This document shows, in pieces, positions 16,179 to 23,967 of a DNA stretch of 64,000 nt. This stretch comes from Thermodesulfobacteriota bacterium. Its GTDB lineage: Bacteria; Desulfobacterota_D; UBA1144; Nemesobacterales; UBA2774. The notes under the pieces were generated by a model, which was not told the DNA's origin, searched no databases, and worked only from the letters and a program-made list of their open reading frames with translations. The stretch spans positions 62,001 through 126,000 of the forward strand of contig DAOKYU010000006.1 in assembly GCA_035325995.1 (NCBI GenBank), written 5' to 3'. Position 1 is the stretch's first letter. Each line of letters starts with the position of its first letter. The position numbers and the translations under genes are program-made.

Positions 16179-17621
16179 TCACAATCGCAGTCTCCGTGTA
16201 ATCTCTACAAGCTCTTCCTTCATCGAATCCCTCATCCTGCGGTACCTGCTTTCGTCTATTTTCCCGGCTTCGAAATCGTCGTCGAGCGCCGCTATGTCGC
16301 GAATGAGGAGGCTACGCTTGTCGAGGAGCTCCTTCCTCTCGCGGTCTCCGGATTCTTTCCGCTTCGCCGCGCCGCCCTTCCCCACCGAGGAGTAGAGTAT
16401 CCCGAGGCCGACCAGAAGGAGAATAAGCCCGAGCGCCGCCCATTTGACGTAGCCGTCGAGGTAAGCGGCGAGGCCGCCCGCCCCCCTGAACTTTACCGTT
16501 ATCTTGTCGCCGGGCCCGAGGTCCTTGCCCTGCCATTTGAAGTAGTTCACGCTTTCCATCTGGACCGGCTCTGGGTCGGCGGTGAGCCCCGTGACGTCGA
16601 CGCCGTTTTTCGTTTCCGGAACGAGCAGAAGGAAGCTGTCGGTCGGATAGACGATATTTTTTTCTATCGTTACCGCCCCCGAATCGGTGGGCATGCTGTA
16701 GGCGAATATAACCCTCTTCTCGCCGGGCATGACGCTTTCGGTATCGGAGAAGCCGTGCTCCGTCGTCACAACGGACTCGGGATCGAGCCCGTGCATGAAC
16801 GTTACGTTGGCGGCGTGCGGCGGGAGGTCGAACCTTAGGGTTTCTTTTTTGCCTTCGGCGATGTCGGCGGAGCCGACGAAGATTTTGTCTCCAGGGTTAT
16901 CGAATATCATTATGTCGCCGACGTTGACGCCGTTTTCGGAGATCTCTACTACCGTGTGGGCCTCCTTGACGGTTATGCCGGGATCGTCCATTGTGGGCTC
17001 GTATACGGGAAGATCGAGCGTCTTTACGTTCTCGTCCGGGAAGAAAACCATCTTGTCGGTCGCGTACTCGGCCCCCTCGAAGGCGAGAGTCAGCGAGTAG
17101 CTCCTGTCCCATGCGAGCTTGTCGAATTTAAAAGCGCCGTCGGCGGAGGTTTCCGCCTCCTCGCCCCCCGTTTCCCTGTCGCCCATGAAGGCTTTGAGCG
17201 AAACTGTCACGCCGGGCACGGGAACGTCCGTGGTTTTATTCACGACCTTGCCGGTTATCGTGCCGCCGTCGGGGTTCACTTTCCCGGCCTTTGCGTTCAG
17301 AAGGTATTCGGCTATGGCCTTGGCTTCCATGGGGTGAACGTCCTGCGGCGGGGGCATGGGAGGATAGCCCTCGTTTATGGGCATCTTCCCTTCCTTGCTG
17401 TAAATCTCCTGTGGGTCCGTTATCCAGCGGACTATGTCCTGGGGGGAATAACGATGGCCGACACCCTTCAAGTCGGGGCCGACAAAACGCCCTCTGCCGA
17501 TGGTGTGGCACCTGACGCATCCGTTTTCTATGAATAGCTTGCCGCCGAGCTCCTGCATGTCGTGCGGGTTCTGGGCAATGGAGTCGCGAACCGGAACGGC
17601 GAGCATAAAAAGCGCTGTCAT
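16179..17621 (-). CDS. multidomain c-type cytochrome with TM anchor and CcmI-like cytosolic tail
   Basis: At least 480 residues. Near the N-terminus a cytochrome c domain has ENGCVRCHTIG and a Met-rich distal segment. Residues about 117-190 form a carboxypeptidase-regulatory-like beta sandwich (GTITGKVVNKTTDVPVPGVT). A further periplasmic beta domain follows, then a TM helix near residues 400-418 (WAALGLILLLVGLGILY). The cytosolic tail includes DIAALDDDFEAGKIDESRY. The ATG at 17621 gives a signal peptide without a basic n-region and has no ribosome site. In frame, an ATA at 17672 has GGAGG 8 nt upstream and adds xKRLNRFNNHVSFLAAV, restoring a normal signal peptide. It probably works with the Ccm cluster that precedes it; exact function unknown. 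Confidence 0.8.
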   Translation of the reverse strand: MTALFMLAVPVRDSIAQNPHDMQELGGKLFIENGCVRCHTIGRGRFVGPDLKGVGHRYSPQDIVRWITDPQEIYSKEGKMPINEGYPPMPPPQDVHPMEAKAIAEYLLNAKAGKVNPDGGTITGKVVNKTTDVPVPGVTVSLKAFMGDRETGGEEAETSADGAFKFDKLAWDRSYSLTLAFEGAEYATDKMVFFPDENVKTLDLPVYEPTMDDPGITVKEAHTVVEISENGVNVGDIMIFDNPGDKIFVGSADIAEGKKETLRFDLPPHAANVTFMHGLDPESVVTTEHGFSDTESVMPGEKRVIFAYSMPTDSGAVTIEKNIVYPTDSFLLLVPETKNGVDVTGLTADPEPVQMESVNYFKWQGKDLGPGDKITVKFRGAGGLAAYLDGYVKWAALGLILLLVGLGILYSSVGKGGAAKRKESGDRERKELLDKRSLLIRDIAALDDDFEAGKIDESRYRRMRDSMKEELVEITRRLRL

Positions 17622-17649
17622 TACGGCCGCGAGGAATGAAACGTGATTA

Positions 17650-18207
17650 TTAAACCGATTTAGCCTTTTTATCTTCGGGGCCTCCTTTAAGGCTCGCGCC
17701 GCACCGGGCGCAGAAAAGGTCGTCCGGGCCGCATGCGCTGCCGCATTCGGGGCACGCGGCCGTTTCGGCCGAGCCCCACGCGCTTTCGCGCGCGCGGATT
17801 ATTTCCTTTTCTATCTCCTCGTCCTCGTAGTCGTTGAGGACGAGCTTTTTTCTCTTCGATTTTATTTCGTTTTCGAGCTCGTCGGCGAAGGCTGCGTCCC
17901 AGCTCCGGCCCGTGGACTCGTCTATTTCCTTGAGCACCGCCGCCGCCTCGGCGCGGTATTTACGGCTGAGGTCTTTATAGTCCGCTGTCGAGAGCTTCCC
18001 GAGCCCGTGGTCGAATTCGATATCGGCCAGCGCCGAAAGGAGCGTGTCCTTACGGACGTGGAGCGTCCGCAGCCGCTCGGCCCTGGGGTCGGGCCGGAGG
18101 GCGTCATCCTCCGGAGCGGCGCCTTTCCCGCGCCTGAAGAACGGTAGCGATATAAATATTGCGGCGAGTAAAGCTATCGCCAGTGGCAGTATAAGCTGCA
18201 ATTCCAT
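17650..18207 (-). CDS. CcmI-like membrane protein with C-terminal zinc ribbon
   Basis: A 185-residue protein: one N-terminal TM helix (LILPLAIALLAAIFISLPFF), then a cytosolic helical segment containing LLSALADIEFDHGLGKLS and a C-terminal zinc ribbon with four cysteines (ACPECGSACG...LFCARCG). The D-x-D-x-x-x-GKLS-x-x-DY pattern is typical of CcmI-like proteins of System I cytochrome c biogenesis. The downstream cytochrome carries the same kind of module at its C-terminus. It follows ccmF by 33 nt. The stop codon overlaps the possible AUA start region of the next gene. Assignment as CcmI-like is by pattern and position. Confidence 0.7.
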   Translation of the reverse strand: MELQLILPLAIALLAAIFISLPFFRRGKGAAPEDDALRPDPRAERLRTLHVRKDTLLSALADIEFDHGLGKLSTADYKDLSRKYRAEAAAVLKEIDESTGRSWDAAFADELENEIKSKRKKLVLNDYEDEEIEKEIIRARESAWGSAETAACPECGSACGPDDLFCARCGASLKGGPEDKKAKSV

Positions 18208-18240
18208 CTCGTTTCCGAATCGGCGCTCAAGCCGGGGAGT

Positions 18241-20247
18241 TTATACTTTGAGCGCGCTGTCCTTTTCGCCGAGCGTATACCGGACGAAAACCTCTTCCCT
18301 GCCCTTCCGCCCGTCGGGTAGCATGGTGATGATCGCCCCCAGGACGAGGACCACTCCGCCAGCCCATATCCAGCTTACGAGCGGGTTCAGTATGACCCGC
18401 AGTGTGGCGCTCCCGTCGTCGGTGAAGCTCATGAGAATTATATACAGGTCGTCGGTAAGCGTCGACCTCAGGGCGACTTCAGTCTCCTGGTTTATTTCCC
18501 TGTTGCCTTCGTATTTGTAGATATTCTTTTCGGGCGACATGATGCCTATATCTTTGCCGCCCTTAAACGCCGTGAGGTTCGCGACCGTCGCGTTCTTGGC
18601 GTTGGTTGTATACTGGTTGATCCCGTTGAACGTGAACGTGTAGTCGTTAAGGGTTACGGATTCCCCCTTCGAGAGGGTGACCTGCTTTTCCGTCACGAAT
18701 ATGGACGATGAAGTGATCCCGATAACGATAAGCACGACGCCGATGTGGACTATGTAGCCGCCGTACCTGCGCTTGTTCTTCGACACGAGGCGCCCGAACG
18801 CGACGAGCGGGTTCTCGCCCCTCTTGGAGCGGACGCGTATGCCGCGGAAAAATTCGGTGAATACAGTCATCAGGACGAACGCGCATAGCGAATATGCGAG
18901 AAGAGCGTAGACGTCGTCTATGCCGAGCGCGAAAAGAAGAACGCCCGTCACTATCGCAATCACCGTCGGCACGAAAAAGTTCTTGAACAGGTTTTCCCTG
19001 GACGCCTTGCGCCACGAAATGAGCGGCCCTACCCCCATGAGAAGCACGAGGACGAGGGCTATCGGCGAGTTGACCTTGTTAAAGTATGGAGGCCCGACGA
19101 GTATCTTCTCGCCGGTTATCGCCTCGGACATTATCGGGAAGATCGTCCCGAGGAATACCGCGAACGCGGCCCCCAGGAAGAGGAGGTTATTGAATATGAA
19201 TGCGCTCTCGCGGGAGAGTATGGAATCGAACCTGTTCTCCGATTCGAGGTCTTTCATCCTGTAAAGGAACATCGAGAAGGAGAAAAGAAGTATGAATGCT
19301 ATGAACCCGAGGAACATCGGGCCGATGTCGGACTGGGCGAAGGAATGGACGGACGAGATGACGCCGCTACGCGTGATGAACGTGCCGAAAATGGAGAGGA
19401 AGAACGTCAGGATTATGAGGGACATGTTCCATTTCTTGAGCATGCCCTTTCTTTCCTGGATCATGACGGAGTGGACGAACGCAGTCGCGGCGAGCCACGG
19501 CATGAAGGCCGCGTTCTCGACCGGGTCCCACGCCCAATAGCCGCCCCAGCCGAGCTCGAGATAGGCCCACCTCGCGCCGAGTATGAGGCCGATGCTGAGG
19601 AACGTCCACGCGAATAGAGTCCACTTTCGGGAATACCTTATCCATTCGTCGCCGAGCCTGCCGCTGAGAAGAGCGCCCATGGCGAACGCGAACGGCACGG
19701 CGACGCCGACGTAGCCGAGGTAGAGCGTTACGGGATGGATCGCCATGTATGCGTTCTGGAGTATGGGGTTGAGCCCCCTGCCCTCGAGCGGCGCAACGGG
19801 GAGCCTTTCGAAGGGGCTTTCGACGAATGCGACTATGAACGTGAAGAATATGGCTATCGCGCCTAGGGTCGCTATGACGTAGGGCATGAGCTCGCGCGAC
19901 TTGCCTTTCGTCGACATCACGACCAGAGCCATATAAATGGAAAGAACGAAGGCCCACAGAAGGAGCGAGCCCGCCTGCCCCGCCCAGAGCGAGGTCATCC
20001 TGAAGATCACCGGAAGATCGGTGCTCGTGTTCATGGCGACGTACTTCAGGCTGAAGTCGAGGTTTACGAGCGAATGCAGGAGAGCGAGCGTTGCAATGAG
20101 GAGGAGGAAAAAGATCGCCAGTGCGGCGTTACGGGCGCTGTCTACGAAATCGCGCCTGCCGGATTTCGCGCCGTATACGGAAGCGAAGACGACGTATATC
20201 GACAAAACGAAGGCTACCAGAACCGATATGTACCCGGTTTCGGCCAT
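18241..20247 (-). CDS. ccmF: CcmF, haem lyase subunit
   Basis: About 668 residues with some 13 to 15 transmembrane helices. The tryptophan-rich WWD segment reads WGGYWAWDPVENAAFMPWL, with flanking conserved histidines (TAFVHSVM). N-terminal HSLVNLDFSLKYVAMNT is the CcmF signature. A periplasmic domain precedes the last helix. CcmF transfers haem from holo-CcmE to apocytochrome CXXCH sites. I start it at 20247, where TAATG overlaps the ccmE stop and GGAG lies upstream. A longer ORF to 20319 lies inside ccmE. Confidence 0.95.
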   Translation of the reverse strand: MAETGYISVLVAFVLSIYVVFASVYGAKSGRRDFVDSARNAALAIFFLLLIATLALLHSLVNLDFSLKYVAMNTSTDLPVIFRMTSLWAGQAGSLLLWAFVLSIYMALVVMSTKGKSRELMPYVIATLGAIAIFFTFIVAFVESPFERLPVAPLEGRGLNPILQNAYMAIHPVTLYLGYVGVAVPFAFAMGALLSGRLGDEWIRYSRKWTLFAWTFLSIGLILGARWAYLELGWGGYWAWDPVENAAFMPWLAATAFVHSVMIQERKGMLKKWNMSLIILTFFLSIFGTFITRSGVISSVHSFAQSDIGPMFLGFIAFILLFSFSMFLYRMKDLESENRFDSILSRESAFIFNNLLFLGAAFAVFLGTIFPIMSEAITGEKILVGPPYFNKVNSPIALVLVLLMGVGPLISWRKASRENLFKNFFVPTVIAIVTGVLLFALGIDDVYALLAYSLCAFVLMTVFTEFFRGIRVRSKRGENPLVAFGRLVSKNKRRYGGYIVHIGVVLIVIGITSSSIFVTEKQVTLSKGESVTLNDYTFTFNGINQYTTNAKNATVANLTAFKGGKDIGIMSPEKNIYKYEGNREINQETEVALRSTLTDDLYIILMSFTDDGSATLRVILNPLVSWIWAGGVVLVLGAIITMLPDGRKGREEVFVRYTLGEKDSALKV

Positions 20248-20678
20248 TAGTACGAGGTCTCCTGGACCGCGCCCTGGTCGTTGTAAAGAACGTCGGTCGA
20301 TTCGTATTTCGTCGGGCACTTGGCCAGGAGAATGTCGGCCTGGAAAACGCCGTTTTCGGTATAGACGCCTTCGACCACGGCCTCGACGTCGTCCTTGAAG
20401 ACGTCCGGCACTATGCCGTTGTAGTTGACGTTCACAGCCCCTCCGCCGTCGGTAATGCTGAACTCGAGGGCGCCGTCGGCCCCGTGCTTTATCGTGCCCG
20501 GGATTACGTTGCCGGATACCCGCACCCTTTCGCCGTAGACGTCGGGCACCCTGGCGTGGAGCTCTTCGACCGTGAGGTAGTAGACCATCGTCTCCCTCAC
20601 GCCGCCGTATACGAGATAGGCGACCGCGAAAGCTATCGCACCTATCGCTATGATGAACTTAAGCTTACCTTTAAGCAT
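20247..20678 (-). CDS. ccmE: CcmE haem chaperone, Cys-type (CxxxY)
   Basis: A 143-residue membrane-anchored OB-fold protein: one TM helix (FIIAIGAIAFAVAYLVYGG), then the beta barrel with VRVSGNVIPGTI and FSITDGGGAVNVNYNGIVPD. In most proteobacteria haem attaches to His in HxxxY; here the equivalent site is AKCPTKYE, Cys121 and Tyr125. This CxxxY form is known from archaea and some sulfate-reducing bacteria, in a System I variant that lacks CcmH. The gene lies directly upstream of ccmF and overlaps it by 1 nt. Confidence 0.93.
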   Translation of the reverse strand: MLKGKLKFIIAIGAIAFAVAYLVYGGVRETMVYYLTVEELHARVPDVYGERVRVSGNVIPGTIKHGADGALEFSITDGGGAVNVNYNGIVPDVFKDDVEAVVEGVYTENGVFQADILLAKCPTKYESTDVLYNDQGAVQETSY

Positions 20679-20719
20679 TTACACCCACCTCTCACACGGT
20701 CGGGACGGGCGTGCGCTCC

Positions 20720-21379
20720 CTACGTGCCGGTCCTTATTGATTCGAGCTCTCGCCTGAGGCTCTTTTGTTTCGTAAACAAATGATAAATATATATAATCAG
20801 GGCAATCCAGACAACCGCGCTCCCCCAGAAAAGATAATCTATCCTGAGCGGACGCGACTCTAAAACGACGTCGTCTATCCACACCTTGCCGCGCCCCTCG
20901 ACGCCCAGGGCCAGCGTGACTTTCTCGGGCTCGGGGCCCGTGTCGAGGTAGAGGTCCGTCTCGGCCGGCACCCAGTCGGTCGTGCCCGAGGGCGGTATGC
21001 GCGGGCCGCGGGAGACGACTTCCTCGCCGCCGGCGTAGAGCGCGCGGAGCTCGAGGTATGCGATGCCCCTTTCCTCGCCCGTGCCGGTAAGCCCCTCGGT
21101 TTTAAGCCTGGCCTTGTATACGATTCTCGAGTGGTTTAAATCTGACGGGTCCGGGGTGAAGAGCGTAAGCGTTACAGGCTTGCCGGCGTCCACGAGTATG
21201 GAGCCGTCGCCGCCCGTAAAAGACGCCCCCGCGTCGTATTCGACGGCCTCGCCGTCAATTACGTCGTCCGTGCTCGAAGTCGGGAAAATAGTTACCGAAT
21301 CTTCCTTTTCCGACGAGCTGAAGCAGCCCGAAAGCACCCAGGCGAAAGACAGAAGTAGGCCAAGCGTTACGTATCTCAT
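20720..21379 (-). CDS. lipoprotein with periplasmic beta domain and CcmD-like C-terminal tail
   Basis: A 219-residue protein. A lipoprotein signal ends AWVLSGCFSS. Residues about 45-175 form a carbohydrate-binding-like beta sandwich (IVYKARLKTEGLTG, ELRALYAGGEEVVSRG, KVTLALGVEGRGKVWIDDV). The C-terminus is one TM helix followed by a basic helix: YLFWGSAVVWIALIIYIYHL, then FTKQKSLRRELESI. This end closely matches the pattern of CcmD, the tiny protein that joins CcmC/CcmE to CcmAB. The gene sits between ccmC and ccmE, where ccmD is expected. No separate ccmD was seen. Function inferred: CcmD equivalent with an added outer domain. Confidence 0.75.
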   Translation of the reverse strand: MRYVTLGLLLSFAWVLSGCFSSSEKEDSVTIFPTSSTDDVIDGEAVEYDAGASFTGGDGSILVDAGKPVTLTLFTPDPSDLNHSRIVYKARLKTEGLTGTGEERGIAYLELRALYAGGEEVVSRGPRIPPSGTTDWVPAETDLYLDTGPEPEKVTLALGVEGRGKVWIDDVVLESRPLRIDYLFWGSAVVWIALIIYIYHLFTKQKSLRRELESIRTGT

Positions 21380-21496
21380 AATGGGCTTCTTGAGTGGCGA
21401 AATTATAGAATACCCGCAGGTTTACCAATCTACAATTAGTTGATAGAACCAATTTAATGTAGTGCCTGGGGGGACTTTTTTCCGGAGGGCTGAGGG

Positions 21497-22204
21497 TTAA
21501 GCCCGGCCCGGCCAGTCATCGGCGTGGGCCTTGTTTTCGGAAGGGTCGTCGTCTTCGTCAGGCTCCGAAGGTTCGGGCTCGTATCCCCCCGAAGACGCCG
21601 CGGGGCCGTTCTTCCGGGGAAGGGTCATGAGCTGCACCACGAGGCCGAACACCCCGAGGGCGAACCATATCATCGCCATCCTGTAGAGCTGGTCCTCGCC
21701 GAGGTTCCCCAAAAAGCCGGGGTCGAGCGGATAGAAGTTCCTGTATATGAGGTATGCGCCGCCCGTGACGGCCGCGAACGAGCCGCCGAACGCCGTCGCG
21801 ATTATGAGCATCGGCTTCTGGAAGACTGCGGCGAGCGCGCCCGAGATTATGGCCGCGCCGTAGAGGACGGCGGGGATTACTTCCACGTTAATTAGGCTGA
21901 AGACGTACATAGCGATCGTGAAGCCGAGAATAGCCCCCAGAAAAAAGACGCCGATAATGTAGAGGTAGTAAAAGAGGCACGCCCCGAGGACGCCGCCCGC
22001 GAGGCCCGCGATTATCGAGACGGGCTCGCTCCCGCCGGAGAGCTCGTAGCCGAGGCTCCCGAAGAACACGGCCGCCGCGACGAACCCGGCGACGCCGAGA
22101 ATGAACCGGAAGATCCTGTAGCCGAAGAAGCATTCGACGAGGCCGGCAGCTACTGCAATCGCTGCGTAGTAGAAAAGTATGTCGGCTTCTCCGCCGGTCG
22201 GCAT
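21497..22204 (-). CDS. DUF4203/TMEM198-like polytopic membrane protein
   Basis: A 235-residue protein with seven likely TM helices rich in Gly and Ala (for example AAIAVAAGLVECFFGYRIF, then LGVAGFVAAAVFFGSLGY). The repeated G-x3-G, FFGYRIFRFILG and GAILGFTIAMYV segments resemble DUF4203 (TMEM198) proteins. The last 45 residues are an acidic, Pro-rich cytosolic tail. It lies between ccmC and the CcmD-like lipoprotein. No Ccm function is known for the family, so its presence in the cluster is unexplained. Confidence 0.75.
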   Translation of the reverse strand: MPTGGEADILFYYAAIAVAAGLVECFFGYRIFRFILGVAGFVAAAVFFGSLGYELSGGSEPVSIIAGLAGGVLGACLFYYLYIIGVFFLGAILGFTIAMYVFSLINVEVIPAVLYGAAIISGALAAVFQKPMLIIATAFGGSFAAVTGGAYLIYRNFYPLDPGFLGNLGEDQLYRMAMIWFALGVFGLVVQLMTLPRKNGPAASSGGYEPEPSEPDEDDDPSENKAHADDWPGRA

Positions 22205-22301
22205 ATAGATTTTTCTCCGTTGGGCCGCGTCTCCGCGTTCTGTGATTCGGGTCCTGTCTTACGCGGGCGGAAGGCGCGCGGCCAGGCGAAGCGCGCGGGG
22301 A

Positions 22302-22961
22302 TCAGCCTTCCCTCGTCCGGAGGCGCGCCAGCACGTCGCCCATTCTTTCGAGATCCATTCTTTCGAGAAGGAGCACGATAAAAAGCAGCGAGCACGCGGC
22401 GAGGTTCACGAGAAGCGCGTGCATCATCCCGGGCTCTATGCCGCCCCCTCCCGGCCCGAAGACGACCGGGGATATTCCGCGCATGACCCGCACCGACAGA
22501 TACACGAGCGGGAGGTCGATAAACGCGATTATGCCGAAGACGGCCGCGAACTTGGCCCTCCTGGTGTTGGTCCCCGCCGACGAGCGGAGTATGAGGTAGA
22601 CGATGTAGAGAATCCAGAGTATGAACGTCGTCGTGAGCTGCGGGTCCCACGTCCACCACGTGCCCCATATGGGCTTCGCCCAGATGGCCCCCGTGATTAT
22701 CGTTATCGTGAGGAAGAGCACCCCTATCTCGGCCGAGCAGTATGCGAGTATGTCCCACCGGCGCGTCTGCTTCCATAGATACATGATGCTCGCGACGAAG
22801 ACGATTATGAACGCGACTGTCGCGACCCATACCGTCCCCATGTGGAAGTAAAAGAGCCTTTGCACGTGGCCCATGAGCGGCTCGGTCGGGGCGTAAACGA
22901 GCGCCATCCACGTGGCGGCGGCAAGCAGCAGGAACGTTATGACTGTCAGGGCGCGTCTCAT
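22302..22961 (-). CDS. ccmC: CcmC, haem-handling protein
   Basis: A 219-residue protein with six TM helices. The tryptophan-rich loop is WGTWWTWDPQLTTTFILW, the WWD motif that holds haem at the outer membrane face. Conserved histidines flank it (QRLFYFHMGTVWVA and the later helices). CcmC loads haem on to CcmE with CcmAB and CcmD. It follows ccmB after 4 nt. Confidence 0.95.
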   Translation of the reverse strand: MRRALTVITFLLLAAATWMALVYAPTEPLMGHVQRLFYFHMGTVWVATVAFIIVFVASIMYLWKQTRRWDILAYCSAEIGVLFLTITIITGAIWAKPIWGTWWTWDPQLTTTFILWILYIVYLILRSSAGTNTRRAKFAAVFGIIAFIDLPLVYLSVRVMRGISPVVFGPGGGGIEPGMMHALLVNLAACSLLFIVLLLERMDLERMGDVLARLRTREG

Positions 22962-22965
22962 ATTT

Positions 22966-23640
22966 TCAGGATTCCTCTATGACGTATTCGAACACGACCG
23001 CGCACGCGGCAACAAAGATTATATCGAATGCGATGAGGAGTTGTAAAGCGGAATAGCCGTCCGAGAGAGGCTTTCCTTCGAGGACGAGCGACGAGAGCTT
23101 AACCGCGCTCACGATGAGCGGGATGATTATAGGGAAGAGGAGTATCGGGAGGAGGACTTCCCTTAGCCGCGTGTTTACCGCCATCGCGGAGAAGAGCGTC
23201 CCGACGGCGACGTAGCCGAGCGAGCCGAGGAGCACGACGGGGATGAGAGGCAGGACGGTGGCGACGAAATCGAGGTTAAAGAATATGACGAACATGGGGA
23301 CGATTATCATCCCGACGACGAACACGAATATCGTCCCGCTTATGAGCTTGCCGAAATATATAAGGCTACGGTCGGTCGGCGTGAGGAGGAGGCCGAGGAC
23401 GGCGTTGCCTTCCTTCTCCAGCGCAAACGAGCGGGAGAGGCCGAGAACGCCGGCGAAGGTGAACGTTATCCAGAGCATGGCCGGGGCGGCGAGCCTTATG
23501 AGCCCGGTCGAGAAAGCGAAGGCGAAGCTGAATATCACGACGACGAGGATCGAGAACGTGAGCATGGACGTGAAGAGCTCCTTCGTCCTCATCTCGGTTA
23601 TCAGGTCCTTCTTTACTATCGCCCAGATTTTATCCAGCAT
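22966..23640 (-). CDS. ccmB: CcmB, ABC transporter permease for cytochrome c maturation
   Basis: A 224-residue permease with six hydrophobic segments. It begins MLDKIWAIVKKDLITEMRTK, the CcmB N-terminal coupling helix, and has LGLSRSFALEKEGNAVLGLL and TPTDRSLIYFGKLISGTIFV, both family landmarks. It partners CcmA and releases holo-CcmE using ATP. It precedes ccmC by 4 nt, but an AT-rich spacer of 327 bp separates it from ccmA. Confidence 0.94.
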   Translation of the reverse strand: MLDKIWAIVKKDLITEMRTKELFTSMLTFSILVVVIFSFAFAFSTGLIRLAAPAMLWITFTFAGVLGLSRSFALEKEGNAVLGLLLTPTDRSLIYFGKLISGTIFVFVVGMIIVPMFVIFFNLDFVATVLPLIPVVLLGSLGYVAVGTLFSAMAVNTRLREVLLPILLFPIIIPLIVSAVKLSSLVLEGKPLSDGYSALQLLIAFDIIFVAACAVVFEYVIEES

Positions 23641-23967
23641 ACAATTCCTTTTTCCACCCTTTGCGTCAGTCCTTCGGACGCTTTACGTCACCCGTGACAA
23701 TTTTCAAACACGATAATTCGCTTCAGGAGACCCAAAGCAGTGACATATATCATATTATCATAATAATACCAGTATGCTATTATGCATATCTAATGTTTGA
23801 TATTATCAATATTCTCGGCTTTCCAGGCGCTATTCTTGGTAGCCCCTGAAACCCCTAAAACTTAAATTATCGTTTCAAGCTGTTTTCTACTTATGGCTTT
23901 TATCCACCTGTTTATATTGAGAATATCTTCCAGATAATATTTAAAGTATTGTGGTTCAGCTCGCATC
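23641..23967. other. AT-rich spacer between ccmA and ccmB
   Basis: This 327-bp stretch is markedly AT-richer than the genes around it and holds no convincing ORF. It includes tracts such as ATATATCATATTATCATAA and a perfect 13-bp palindrome TTGATATTATCAA at 23797-23809. The palindrome resembles an FNR/CRP half-site pair but with a 3-nt rather than 4-nt spacer. It may carry a separate promoter for the ccmB-ccmF part of the cluster. Confidence 0.5.

Noticed and set aside
23797..23809. TTGATATTATCAA as an FNR box
   Set aside because: The half-sites match but the spacer is 3 nt rather than 4, and the surrounding DNA is AT-rich enough for chance palindromes. Kept only as a remark on the spacer.
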